NCBI GenBank assembly: GCA_000510425.1
Contig: AZKM01000008.1
Coordinates: 62,001-126,000, forward strand
Reading direction: 5' to 3'
Source: Eubacterium nodatum ATCC 33099
Lineage (GTDB): Bacteria > Bacillota > Clostridia > Peptostreptococcales > Anaerovoracaceae
DNA: 64,000 nucleotides
Below the pieces are notes generated by a model. It saw only the letters and a program-made list of their open reading frames with translations, searched no databases and had not been told where the DNA came from. Positions 27,129 through 36,351 of the stretch are shown one piece after another. The position numbers were made by a program, and so were the translations under genes. Within the stretch, counting starts at the first letter, position 1. Each line of letters starts with the position of its first letter.

Positions 27129-28850
27129 TCATGTATTTACTTTTCCCAACATATCTCTGTAAAACTTTGAGCTTTCCCGCAGATCTTCATCTTTACCTGA
27201 GATTTCAACTTTTCCTGCATTTAACAAAACAATTTTATCGGCGTTCCTTATCGTTCTTAATCTATGTGCAATCACGATAACCGTCTTTTCTTTTATAAGT
27301 TCAGATAAAGCTTGCTGAATAAGACTTTCATTTTCAACATCTAAAGAAGCCGTCGCTTCGTCTAAAAGTATAATCGGTGAGTCTTTAAGTATAGCTCTGG
27401 CTATGGATATCCTCTGTCGTTCACCACCGGACAGTCTCTGACCGTTTTCGCCTATTACAGTATCTATACCTTCAGGCATTTTGTCAATAAATTCATAACA
27501 TCTTGCTATTTTCGCTGCTCTTATAATTTCATCGTCTGTTGCACCTTTTTTCCCGATTCTGATATTATCCTTGATGCTGGAATTGAAGAGAATAACATCT
27601 TGGAATACTATGGAAAAGTTTTCCAGAAGCGTCTCCGGATCGATTCTGCTTATATCTTCTCCGCCGATTAGAATTCTACCCTTGTCAATATCCCAAAATC
27701 TTGCTGCAAGTTTTGTCAATGTAGTCTTACCGCTTCCGCTGGAACCGATTAATGCCGTAATCTCTCCTTGCTTTGCTGTAAAACTCACTCCGTTGATTAC
27801 CATATGATCATCATATCCAAAATACACATTCTGAAATTCAATGTCATAGTTTTCAATCTTCATTTGACTTTTACCCTCTTGGACAGGTATTGTTTTTATT
27901 TCTTTTATTCTTCCAACCACGGTGTCCAGCAAGACAATCATAGCCATAAATGTAATTATGCCTTCAATAGGCAGGTAAATGCTCACCGTTAACATCAGGA
28001 AAGCTATGTACACAATTATGTTTATCTCTCCTGCTATGAACATGTTTGCACCGACAATAGCTACACTTATAATTCCAAGTTTTAGTATTGCTGTTGCAAT
28101 ACCCACCGATACTCCCGATACAAATTCTCCCTTTGTTTTTTGTTTTGTGGCGGAATCCAGTTTCGAAACAAAGTCATCTAGCTGACCGGCTTCTAAATTA
28201 TATGCCTTTATCTGCTCTATCTGCTCTATTTTCTCTTGTAAATCATCAAAAACTTCTCTACTTTTTTCTACCCAGCTCTGACTCACTTTTTTTTGTTTCT
28301 TTTTGGATAAATACGCTATCAGAAGAGCAGGAGGAATCACCCAAAGAGCCGCAATTGCAAGTTTCCAATTATATAAGATGATCATTATGGAAATGATTCC
28401 GGTAGATATGGTCGTTGCATATATCTGCGGAACTGCATGTGAAAAAATATTTTCATATAAATTCATATCGTTCATCATAGTTTCTGCAAGATCTGCCAAA
28501 TCTCTTTTTCCGAAATAGGAAAGAGGTAATTTTTTTAATCTGTTTGCTATGTCGATTCTTGAAGTTGCACTTTCATTGTACACATTAGTATAAAGTCTTA
28601 TATAATCCCATCTGGCAACTACAAACATTACAATCATCATAGCCGCAATAATTGCTATATAGTGAACAAATGTCAAACTTATGCTTTCAATACCGTTCAA
28701 TATTCCTATATATTGAAATAAGAACATGAAGGCAATCACCGGTGCAAATAACTTGGTCAAATTTACAAATGTATGGGAAAAAATAGCTTTTCCAAGATGT
28801 CTTGCTCCCTTTTCCGACATGGCATATCTTTTTATAAAATAAGAAATCAT
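27129..28850 (-). CDS. ABC transporter, fused membrane-ATPase half (second of pair)
   Basis: 573 residues: six membrane segments over the first ~320 residues, then an ABC ATPase with Walker A GSSGSGKTT, signature LSGGERQR, Walker B ILLDEATASLD and the H-loop IVIAHRL. It starts two bases after the stop of the partner gene, whose last codons supply GGAGG. Paired type IV half-transporters with a divergent AraC regulator are like the YbtP/YbtQ and IrtA/IrtB iron-siderophore importers, but export of peptides or drugs is equally possible on sequence alone. Confidence 0.9.
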   Translation of the reverse strand: MISYFIKRYAMSEKGARHLGKAIFSHTFVNLTKLFAPVIAFMFLFQYIGILNGIESISLTFVHYIAIIAAMMIVMFVVARWDYIRLYTNVYNESATSRIDIANRLKKLPLSYFGKRDLADLAETMMNDMNLYENIFSHAVPQIYATTISTGIISIMIILYNWKLAIAALWVIPPALLIAYLSKKKQKKVSQSWVEKSREVFDDLQEKIEQIEQIKAYNLEAGQLDDFVSKLDSATKQKTKGEFVSGVSVGIATAILKLGIISVAIVGANMFIAGEINIIVYIAFLMLTVSIYLPIEGIITFMAMIVLLDTVVGRIKEIKTIPVQEGKSQMKIENYDIEFQNVYFGYDDHMVINGVSFTAKQGEITALIGSSGSGKTTLTKLAARFWDIDKGRILIGGEDISRIDPETLLENFSIVFQDVILFNSSIKDNIRIGKKGATDDEIIRAAKIARCYEFIDKMPEGIDTVIGENGQRLSGGERQRISIARAILKDSPIILLDEATASLDVENESLIQQALSELIKEKTVIVIAHRLRTIRNADKIVLLNAGKVEISGKDEDLRESSKFYRDMLGKVNT

Positions 28851-28851
28851 T

Positions 28852-30615
28852 TTAACCTCCTATCCTCCAATCAACTGCTTTTTGATACTCATCCCAGAGC
28901 CTTTTATATTGCCCGTCTTGAGCTATCAAATCCGAATGTTTTCCCTCTTCGACGATTCTCCCTTCATCTATAACAAGTATCCTGTCTGCATCCACAACTG
29001 TTGACAGCCTGTGAGCAATCATAAGAGTAGTCTTGTTTTTGGATAATTTCTTGAAGGACTCTTGTATAATGTGTTCATTTTCAGGATCGGCAAAAGCTGT
29101 GGCTTCATCCAAAATTATAATGTCTGCATCCTTCAAAAATGCTCTTGCTATGGAAAGTCTCTGGGCCTCCCCTCCTGAAAAATAGGTTCCCTTTGTACCG
29201 TAAACCGTATCCAAACCGTCTTCCAAGGAATCAACTATTTCTTTAGAGCCCGAATTTATCAGGGCTGCATTTATTTCCTCATCTGTGGCATTTTCCTTCC
29301 CCATCAAAAGATTATCTCTAAGGGTCATCTTAAAGAGCTTGGAATTTTGAAAAACGAAAGCAACCTTATTCATCAGAGCTTCTTTTTTAAACTCCCTTAT
29401 ATCCAATCCTCCAATTAAAATCTCACCTTCATCCCCATCATAAAATCTTGCAGCAAGCCTTGCTATAGTCGTCTTTCCGCCACCTGACGGACCTACCAAA
29501 GCTACACTCTCTCCTTTACTTACTTTAAATGATATATCATCCAGCACTTTTTTCTCATCATATGCAAAAGAAACTCCTTTAAACTCAATTCCTGCTTCTG
29601 TGCTTGTTTTATCTCCATAAACAAAATCCTTATAATCAAGTATGTTTTCAATTTTGTCCAATGCCAGTTCGGCAAAATAGCTGTATTGGGCAATAGCTGC
29701 AGTTCTCATAATAAAAACGGCAAGTGACGGTCCTATCAAAAAGTAGATAACGGAGTTTGCAACTGTAATAGATACATTTCCCTGAAATTTTATAAGCAAT
29801 AATGCAACGGGAACCAGGAAGAACGCCGTCGATGTAGAAACAACTTCAAACCAGGCCATTTTATTGGTGTAACTCATGGTAAGTTTAAGAACGCAGTCCT
29901 TCATCTTAATAATTAAAGAATATAACTTGTCAAAGCTTTCAACACTTTGAGCAAAGGTCTTGACCACCGGAATGCCTCTAACATATTCCACTGTTTGAGA
30001 TGACAGATTTGCAAGCCCTGCATAGTATTCATCCTTTAGTTTTTTACTTTCAGATGTCATCATAGAAGACATAAGCCCCATTCCGATAATCATAGGAATC
30101 ATACTTGCAAGTCCCAATTTCCAATCGAATATGAAGAAAAATACAAGCAGGACTATCGGAGATATAATTGTCATCGCCATATCCGGAAGTTGGTGTGCCA
30201 AAAACGAGTGAGTTTCTCCCGCTCCTGCCACAATGGCAGTTCTTATTCTTCCGCTCTCTTTTCCGTCAAAATATCCCAGTGGTTTTTCTATTAACTTTTT
30301 CACAGAAATCTTGATAATGTTGTCTTCAACCTGAAAGGCAAAAACATGAGATGCCAAAAGAGCCATCACATATAAGAACAGACCGCCTCCCGCAAAAGCG
30401 ACAGCATAAACAGAATTTTCTTTTATATACATAAGATTTGCTGTTCCATTTAAAATCAAGCTCCTGACAATCCTGTGAATAAAAACCATAGGCATCAACA
30501 CCATCACTCCGGACACAGCTGACATAACCATTGCCACATAAAGCAGAAAACGCTTTTTTCCGCTATACGGCATCAACCTTTTTAATATTGATTTTTTCTT
30601 TTTCTTATCTTTCAA
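28852..30615 (-). CDS. ABC transporter, fused membrane-ATPase half (first of pair)
   Basis: 587 residues from the TTG at 30615, which has GAGGAGGGG just upstream; an ATG at 30642 without a ribosome site is the alternative. Six membrane segments, then an ATPase with Walker A GPSGGGKTT, signature FSGGEAQR (Phe instead of Leu) and Walker B IIILDEATAFAD. The Walker B glutamate is present, and the odd signature and D-loop suggest that the two ATP sites of the heterodimer are not equal. First gene of a two-gene unit under a promoter at 30741-30769, divergent from the AraC regulator. Confidence 0.9.
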   Translation of the reverse strand: MKDKKKKKSILKRLMPYSGKKRFLLYVAMVMSAVSGVMVLMPMVFIHRIVRSLILNGTANLMYIKENSVYAVAFAGGGLFLYVMALLASHVFAFQVEDNIIKISVKKLIEKPLGYFDGKESGRIRTAIVAGAGETHSFLAHQLPDMAMTIISPIVLLVFFFIFDWKLGLASMIPMIIGMGLMSSMMTSESKKLKDEYYAGLANLSSQTVEYVRGIPVVKTFAQSVESFDKLYSLIIKMKDCVLKLTMSYTNKMAWFEVVSTSTAFFLVPVALLLIKFQGNVSITVANSVIYFLIGPSLAVFIMRTAAIAQYSYFAELALDKIENILDYKDFVYGDKTSTEAGIEFKGVSFAYDEKKVLDDISFKVSKGESVALVGPSGGGKTTIARLAARFYDGDEGEILIGGLDIREFKKEALMNKVAFVFQNSKLFKMTLRDNLLMGKENATDEEINAALINSGSKEIVDSLEDGLDTVYGTKGTYFSGGEAQRLSIARAFLKDADIIILDEATAFADPENEHIIQESFKKLSKNKTTLMIAHRLSTVVDADRILVIDEGRIVEEGKHSDLIAQDGQYKRLWDEYQKAVDWRIGG

Positions 30616-30740
30616 CAGATACCCCTCCTCTTTCCGAATCATATATAATAAAATATTCCGTTTAGACTAAATACAGCTTTAATTCTTTAAAAATATTTTT
30701 CGATTCATTTACTTTTTACTCTATTTTTGTTATATTCATT

Positions 30741-30769
30741 ACTATACAATATTAGATAGACGAAAACAA
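30741..30769 (-). promoter_or_regulatory. Promoter of the ABC transporter pair, in the divergent region
   Basis: Minus strand TTGTTT (30764-30769), 17 bases, TATAGT (30741-30746). A plus-strand candidate for the AraC gene, TTGTTA (30727-30732) with TATTAG (30750-30755), overlaps it, so one bound regulator could act on both. The AraC protein is the natural candidate. Confidence 0.5.
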
Positions 30770-30842
30770 TTAGTCTGCTCTAACTATGTCTTTTGGGGAT
30801 AATGTCTATTCAGGATAAAGTAATATAAAAGGGGTTGTCAGA

Positions 30843-31829
30843 ATGAGCAATTACTGTGATTTTGTTAAAAACTATTTTTCTGTAGGTGAAAGTACCTGTA
30901 ATGAAAAATACTGCGATGTGGGACATACTTTCTGTTTCAACACAGAGGAAGCAGAGGGGATATACTGGTTCTACGAAGGAGAAAATTTTATAATTGATAT
31001 TCACGATACCTTTATAAAAAAAGAAATTATTCACACAAGTTTTGCAGGCTTGGACGACTATTATTCTTTTTATTTTTCTTACTTAATTACAGGCAATGGT
31101 GAAAGTTTCAATCCGTATCAGAATTTATCCTCAAACTCACTCTATTTTATGAACACGAAAAATTGTAAAAATTACAGATTTGTACTTCATCAAAATTCGC
31201 CATATTTAGGAGTAGGTATAAATTTTAAGGAGTCCATGCTCGAAAGATATTTACCGAGCTTTAAGAAAGAGAATATAAGCTATGAGGATTTATTTTTCCA
31301 CACTAATTCCAATATTAACAAGCCTTTGGAAAAGATTGCAAAAGATATTCTAAACTGCAAGATGACATCCCCCGCCGCCGAAATTTTTTTCGAGTCAAAA
31401 GCAAAGGAATGGCTCAGCATAACAATAAATTCATTTTTAAGTAAAGATTATACTAAGATATCAATTGACGATAATATCGCTTTGGAAAACATCGCAGCTT
31501 ACATAGACGACCATTATGCCACTTCAATTTCGCAGAAAACCTTGGAAAAAATAGCCATGATGAGCGGAACAAAACTCAAAAAATTGTTTAAGCAAAAATA
31601 CCAATTTACAATTACAGAATATACCCAAAGAAGGCGAATGAATATGGCAGAAATTCTCCTGCTGAATTCATCTCTTAAAATCCAAGATATCGCCGAGGCG
31701 GTAGGATATTCCTCTCATAGTAAGTTTAGTGCTTGTTTCAAAAGGTATAAAGGAATTTATCCTAAAGACATCAAGAAATATGCTTCTAGAGAGAATCCGC
31801 TTTCCAATAGAGTTTGTACTACAAAATAA
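30843..31829 (+). CDS. AraC family transcriptional regulator
   Basis: 328 residues. An N-terminal sensing part of ~215 residues (no family I can name) is followed by two helix-turn-helix motifs: SQKTLEKIAMMSGTKLKKLF and IQDIAEAVGYSSHSKFSACFKRYKGIYPKDI, the latter being the AraC signature. AGGGG precedes the ATG. It is divergent from the ABC pair with overlapping promoters, so it probably controls it in response to the transported compound; iron-chelate transporters of the Ybt type are often governed in this way. Confidence 0.92.
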   Translation: MSNYCDFVKNYFSVGESTCNEKYCDVGHTFCFNTEEAEGIYWFYEGENFIIDIHDTFIKKEIIHTSFAGLDDYYSFYFSYLITGNGESFNPYQNLSSNSLYFMNTKNCKNYRFVLHQNSPYLGVGINFKESMLERYLPSFKKENISYEDLFFHTNSNINKPLEKIAKDILNCKMTSPAAEIFFESKAKEWLSITINSFLSKDYTKISIDDNIALENIAAYIDDHYATSISQKTLEKIAMMSGTKLKKLFKQKYQFTITEYTQRRRMNMAEILLLNSSLKIQDIAEAVGYSSHSKFSACFKRYKGIYPKDIKKYASRENPLSNRVCTTK

Positions 31830-31883
31830 AAAGTGTTACAAAGAACACAAGTGGGTATTTACTAAAGAGAAAAATGATTCGCA

Positions 31884-31955
31884 TGCTCAACAAACCGAGT
31901 ATAAACCGGTTGATCAAAAGACGCTCAGCAGGCTTCGGCGTGAATCGGTTGAGCA
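31884..31955 (+). ncRNA. Structured leader of the thiol peroxidase gene with two exclusive pairings
   Basis: In the 151-base gap before bcp, the strand TGCTCAACaaaCCGA (31884-31898) can pair with TCGGTTGAGCA (31945-31955; 12 pairs, 3-base bulge) or, more weakly, with CCGGTTGATC (31906-31915). The two pairings exclude each other, as in a switch. No known riboswitch core is recognised. An in-line terminator is not evident; the ribosome site AAGGAGG follows at about 31969. Confidence 0.35.
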
Positions 31956-31981
31956 GTCACTATTTATAAGGAGGATTTTTT

Positions 31982-32437
31982 ATGTTAGAAACAGGAAGCA
32001 AGGCACCAAACTTTTCATTGCCCGACCAGAACGGAGACATTCATACCTTAGAAGAATACAGAGGGAAGAAAGTAATATTGTATTTTTATCCCAAGGACAA
32101 TACTTCCGGCTGCACTAAACAGGCGTGTGGTTTTGGAGAAAGATACCCTCTGTTTCAGGAAAAGGGTGCTGTCGTAATCGGGATAAGCAAGGATTCTGTT
32201 AAATCCCATAAAAATTTTGAAACCAAACACAACCTGCCTTTCACCATTCTTTCAGATACTGAGCTTGATACAATTAAGGCGTACGATGTTTGGAAGGAAA
32301 AGAAAAACTACGGAAAAACTTATATGGGAATTTTACGCACCACTTATCTGATTGACGAAAAAGGCATAATAGTAAAAGGCATAGATAAGGTAAAAGCCTC
32401 TGATAATCCGCAGCAAATGCTGGAAATGCTGGATTAA
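31982..32437 (+). CDS. bcp: Thioredoxin-dependent thiol peroxidase (BCP/PrxQ)
   Basis: Reduces hydrogen peroxide and organic peroxides. 151 residues. Peroxidatic Cys44 and resolving Cys49 stand in NTSGCTKQACGF, five apart as in PrxQ of the 2-Cys type, after the typical LYFYPKDNT. GGAGG precedes the ATG. Followed by yaaA 15 bases later on the same strand, so both peroxide-linked genes are likely co-transcribed. A structured leader lies upstream. Confidence 0.95.
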   Translation: MLETGSKAPNFSLPDQNGDIHTLEEYRGKKVILYFYPKDNTSGCTKQACGFGERYPLFQEKGAVVIGISKDSVKSHKNFETKHNLPFTILSDTELDTIKAYDVWKEKKNYGKTYMGILRTTYLIDEKGIIVKGIDKVKASDNPQQMLEMLD

Positions 32438-32452
32438 AAGCGGTGCAGTTCG

Positions 32453-33211
32453 ATGAGGATAATACTCTCCCCTGCAAAAAAAATGAAGATAGCTTCAGAT
32501 TCTCTTGAACCGACAGGACTTCCCTGTTTCCAAAGGGAAACACAAGCCATTGCTAAATACCTTAAGGGACTTTCTTACGAAAAGGTCAAGAGGCTTTGGG
32601 CTTGCAACGACAAGATAGCAACAGAAAACTATGAATGCCTGAAATCCGCAGAACCCTTTGAGGGAGTGACTCCGGCTATTTTGGCATACGACGGAATAGC
32701 CTTCACCTACATGGCTCCCGGCATTTTTCAGTACGGAGAATTTGACTATGTTCAGGAACATCTAAGAATCCTATCAGGCTTTTACGGCGTCCTAAAACCA
32801 ATGGATGCAGTGGTTCCATACAGGCTTGAAATGCAGGCAAAGGCGAAAATTGAAGGTAGCAAAAACCTCTATGATTTTTGGGGCGATAAACTTTATAAGG
32901 AAGTAATTCCCAAAGATCATATAATTATAAATCTCGCATCAAAAGAATACTCAAAGACCATAGAAAAATATCTTTCCAAGGAAGATATCTTCATAACCTG
33001 CACTTTCGGCGAATTATCATCTGTAAAAGGTGTTGAAAAAGTTATCCAGAAGGGTGTATATGCCAAAATGGCCCGTGGCGAAATGGTTAAATTCATGGCA
33101 GAAAACAATGTGAAAGCTCCGGAGGAAATAAAGGCTTTCAACAGGTTAGGCTATGAGTTCTGTAAAGAAAGATCAAGCGACTGCCACTATGTTTTTCTGC
33201 GAGCAAATTGA
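32453..33211 (+). CDS. yaaA: Peroxide stress protein YaaA (UPF0246)
   Basis: 252 residues; MRIILSPAKKMK at the start, YDGIAFTYMAPGIFQYGEFDYVQEHLRILSGFYGVLKPMD, and the C-terminal MVKFMAENN...FNRLGYEF mark YaaA. In E. coli it limits free iron and DNA damage during hydrogen peroxide stress; it has a DNA-binding fold. Co-directional with bcp, and its stop lies 14 bases before the DUF1275 start, so the three look like an operon. Confidence 0.95.
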   Translation: MRIILSPAKKMKIASDSLEPTGLPCFQRETQAIAKYLKGLSYEKVKRLWACNDKIATENYECLKSAEPFEGVTPAILAYDGIAFTYMAPGIFQYGEFDYVQEHLRILSGFYGVLKPMDAVVPYRLEMQAKAKIEGSKNLYDFWGDKLYKEVIPKDHIIINLASKEYSKTIEKYLSKEDIFITCTFGELSSVKGVEKVIQKGVYAKMARGEMVKFMAENNVKAPEEIKAFNRLGYEFCKERSSDCHYVFLRAN

Positions 33212-33225
33212 AGAAAAGGAGACTT

Positions 33226-33897
33226 ATGAAAGTGAATTACGAATATAAAACTCAAGTATCCGACTCTTTCATAAACAGTGTAATTCTCGCCCTTTCCGGC
33301 GGGCTTCAAGACGCATACACCTATAATGTCAGAAGTGAAGTTTTCGCCAATGCACAAACGGGAAATATCGTTCTTATGAGCCAGAATCTTATGAGCGGAA
33401 AATGGACAAATGCAGTAGAGTACATAATTCCGCTCATTGCCTTTGCTCTGGGCATATTCGCTGCCGAAAGATTCAGCTATCATCTGCGGTCTTCCAATAT
33501 ACTTCACTGGAGACAATGGGTACTCATAATAGAAATGTCGATACTCTTTGCGGTGGGATTTCTTCCTCACAGCATGGATTTACTTGCAAGTGCTATGGTT
33601 TCCCTTTCCTGTGCCATGCAGGTTCAAAGCTTCCGTAAAGTTAACGGTTATAAATATTCCAGCACCATGTGTATAGGAAATCTTCGTGCCGGAACCGAAG
33701 CCCTGTCTAAATATTTCAGAGAAAAATCCTCCGAAAGTCTTGCATCGTCACTCCATTATTTTGGAATAATCCTAACCTTTGCCATCGGTGCGGGGATCGG
33801 AGGGCTGCTCTCCATCAACCTCGGAATTTCAGCAATCTGGGCATCATGTATTCTTCTGATGGCAAGCACCCTGCTGATGTTCAAAGAGAATATATAA
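33226..33897 (+). CDS. YoaK/DUF1275 family membrane protein
   Basis: 223 residues from the ATG at 33226 (AAAGGAG upstream). Six membrane segments; GGLQDAYTYNVRSEVFANAQTGNIVLMSQNLM and AMQVQSFRKVNGYKYSSTMCIGNLRAGTEALSKYF are family signatures. Function unknown; the family is common near redox or stress genes. Likely last gene of the bcp-yaaA unit. Confidence 0.9.
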   Translation: MKVNYEYKTQVSDSFINSVILALSGGLQDAYTYNVRSEVFANAQTGNIVLMSQNLMSGKWTNAVEYIIPLIAFALGIFAAERFSYHLRSSNILHWRQWVLIIEMSILFAVGFLPHSMDLLASAMVSLSCAMQVQSFRKVNGYKYSSTMCIGNLRAGTEALSKYFREKSSESLASSLHYFGIILTFAIGAGIGGLLSINLGISAIWASCILLMASTLLMFKENI

Positions 33898-34064
33898 CCT
33901 TTGACAAACTTTTGTTTTATAAAACACCTCTTGGGTATATTTATATGGTAAAATTATATCGCTAAAGAGTATCAGCTGCGAATCAGTAACAATAACATTC
34001 TCTAAGAAGGACAGCTGCTAAATTATAAATTTCAACATTATTAAAGGGAATCAAACAGGAAATT

Positions 34065-35426
34065 ATGGACATTAACATTATCAAAGACAGCGAATTTGCC
34101 CCGGGACTTTTTACCGGCAAATTCGGTTTAGAAAAGGAATGTATAAGAGTAGATGCAAAGGGAAAAATGGCTCAAACGCCCCATCCTTTTGGAAATAATC
34201 CAAAAATCAGCAGGGATTTCAGTGAAAATCAGACAGAATTTATAACCGGCGTCAATTCATCTCCCGAAGCGGCATGCTCGGAACTTCTCATGCTTCACAA
34301 AGATGCAGTTAAAACTTTAGATACCCTTCCTACCGGCAAAGAATACTTCTGGCCTTTTTCAAATCCGCCTATGATTTCTAAAAACGCTGAAAATCCAATA
34401 GCCAGATTTGACGGAGAAGCTGAGTGGAAAACTGAATACAGAAACTATCTAAAAGAAAAGTACGGCAGCAAGCTAATGCTTTTCTCCGGGGTTCACATTA
34501 ATTTTTCTTTTGAAGATACATGGCTGAAAGCACTTTATTCAAAATTAGGTAGCTCCTACGAGAGCTATACAGACTATATTAACGATATATATATGCGCCT
34601 TGTGGCTTGGGGAACCAGATACAGCTGGCTAATCGTTTATCTATTCGGTGCAAGCCCTGTTTTTCACAAAAGCTTCTTCGACAGTCAGGAAGAAATAGAT
34701 AACCTGAAATGTTCTCCTTCAAGGGATGGTGCTACCTGTAAAAACTGCGGCAATCCCAAGGACGAAACCATCGTAAGTAAATACACAACTCCCAGATGCA
34801 GCGAAATAGGATACTGGAATACCTTTGACCCGATTTTAAACTACAGTTCCCTGGAAAAATATATCTCCTCAATTAATAACTATGTTGAGACCGGTACATT
34901 GAGTATTCCTGCGGAACTATACTATCCCATCAGAATCAAATCAACAGGCGACTTTGATATGGAAAGGCTTCTGGAAAAAGGAATCGACCACATAGAGTTC
35001 AGGATTATCGACGACAATCCTTACGAGCCGACAGGGGTCTGTCAAAAAGATATAGAGTTTATGCACCTTCTCATGATCTACTTCTTATTCAGACATGACA
35101 GCGACTTTACACCGAAAAAGCAAGTCGATGCACTTGCGAACATGAAAAAGGCAGCTTTGATGGATGACTCTACACTGCTTTCAAACGGTCTATCCGTAAA
35201 AGACAATGTCCATGAGATTTTGGTGAAGATAAAGAAATTCTTCAATGATGCGGGTTTTACCGAAAATGATTGCAAATACATTGATTCGGCGATAGAATAT
35301 CAAGAGGATAAGCTTTTGCACGGGCGCTATTCCGACAGAGTTTCCGATGACTTTTCAACGGACTACCAGAAAAAGGGATTACAACTTGCAAAGAACCATG
35401 CAAAAAAACTACTATCTGAGGAATAG
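34065..35426 (+). CDS. gshA: Glutamate-cysteine ligase (GshA/GshF N-terminal type)
   Basis: ATP-dependent formation of gamma-glutamylcysteine. 453 residues; GKFGLEKECIRVDAKG, FSENQTEFITG, FWPFSNPP, SGVHINFSFED, LFGASPVF and ...VDALANMKKAAL follow the ligase half of the bifunctional GshF enzymes. The ATP-grasp (glutathione synthetase) half is missing and no gshB is in the window, so the product may be gamma-glutamylcysteine, unless gshB is elsewhere. The ATG at 34065 has a weak ribosome site (AGGAA). It lies 167 bases after the DUF1275 gene. Confidence 0.9.
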   Translation: MDINIIKDSEFAPGLFTGKFGLEKECIRVDAKGKMAQTPHPFGNNPKISRDFSENQTEFITGVNSSPEAACSELLMLHKDAVKTLDTLPTGKEYFWPFSNPPMISKNAENPIARFDGEAEWKTEYRNYLKEKYGSKLMLFSGVHINFSFEDTWLKALYSKLGSSYESYTDYINDIYMRLVAWGTRYSWLIVYLFGASPVFHKSFFDSQEEIDNLKCSPSRDGATCKNCGNPKDETIVSKYTTPRCSEIGYWNTFDPILNYSSLEKYISSINNYVETGTLSIPAELYYPIRIKSTGDFDMERLLEKGIDHIEFRIIDDNPYEPTGVCQKDIEFMHLLMIYFLFRHDSDFTPKKQVDALANMKKAALMDDSTLLSNGLSVKDNVHEILVKIKKFFNDAGFTENDCKYIDSAIEYQEDKLLHGRYSDRVSDDFSTDYQKKGLQLAKNHAKKLLSEE

Positions 35427-36327
35427 AATCAATGAAAAAAACACCGTTTATTTTTTAATCTTAATAATATCAACATTCTGGGGGCTATCTTTTATAGCCC
35501 TCACTGTTTTGATGAAATGGCTTGATCCGCTGCAAATTATAGCTGTCAGATGGACTTTGGCCTCTCTCATTTTTATTACAATAATGCTTTTTGGCAAACT
35601 TAAGATAAACACAAAAAAAGAGAACTTCAAATATCTGATCCTTACAGGTCTTCTCGAACCCGGGATTTATTCAGTATTTGAAGTCTATGGTCTCTCTTAT
35701 ACCTCCGCTTCAATAAGCTCTGTTTTTATAGCTACCATTCCCTGTATGTCTTTAGTTTTAGGTTTTTTTATATTCAAAATAAAGCCCGGCAAAATGGGAT
35801 TCATCAGTATATTCGTAGCCTTTACGGGCGTGATAATCTGCACATGCTTCGCGCCGGGATTTTCCACAGGCGGACATCTTCTGGGTTACGGTCTGATGAT
35901 TGGTGCGGTATTTGTGGGAACCTTATACGGTTTCATAAGTGCACGCGCCGGCAGAGATTATTCCGCAATAGAAATAACAACTGTCATGGCACTTGTGGGA
36001 ATGGTTTTCTTCAACTTCGCAAATCTTTTAAGGGGGAATTTCTCCGCTTCATACATTGCAGTATTCTCCCACCTGAAAGCTGCTGCCTGCATTATTTTTC
36101 TGGGGGTATTTTGCTCCGCCCTTTGCTATATCGCCCTTAACAAAATATTGGCAAATATTAATCCCTCTATTGCAAACAACATGATAGGAAGCTCTATAAC
36201 CGTAATCGGTGTTCTTTCAGGTGTAATCATAAACGGTGATCCCGCAGGAGTTTACACAATATTCGGCGTTTCTCTAACGCTTCTGGGGGTTTATCTGTCA
36301 TCAAAGGAAATTGAAGATACCGCTTAG
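35398..36327 (+). CDS. EamA/DMT family permease with out-of-frame natural start
   Basis: Ten hydrophobic segments of the drug/metabolite transporter superfamily (ISTFWGLSFIALTVLMKWLDPLQIIAVRW near the start; NPSIANNMIGSSITVIGVL near the end). ~309 residues from the in-frame ATG at 35398, which has no ribosome site and lies inside gshA. A better start, ATG 35432 with GAGGA nine bases before it, is followed by A7 (35435-35441) and then runs to a stop after eight codons; one extra A would give MKKNTVYFLILIIS and the full protein. So the gene is either phase variable, read by slippage, or carries a sequencing error. Position after gshA hints at a thiol or amino acid substrate, unproven. Confidence 0.8.
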   Translation: MQKNYYLRNRINEKNTVYFLILIISTFWGLSFIALTVLMKWLDPLQIIAVRWTLASLIFITIMLFGKLKINTKKENFKYLILTGLLEPGIYSVFEVYGLSYTSASISSVFIATIPCMSLVLGFFIFKIKPGKMGFISIFVAFTGVIICTCFAPGFSTGGHLLGYGLMIGAVFVGTLYGFISARAGRDYSAIEITTVMALVGMVFFNFANLLRGNFSASYIAVFSHLKAAACIIFLGVFCSALCYIALNKILANINPSIANNMIGSSITVIGVLSGVIINGDPAGVYTIFGVSLTLLGVYLSSKEIEDTA

Positions 36328-36351
36328 TTATGCTGCAAACTCTATTTCAAA

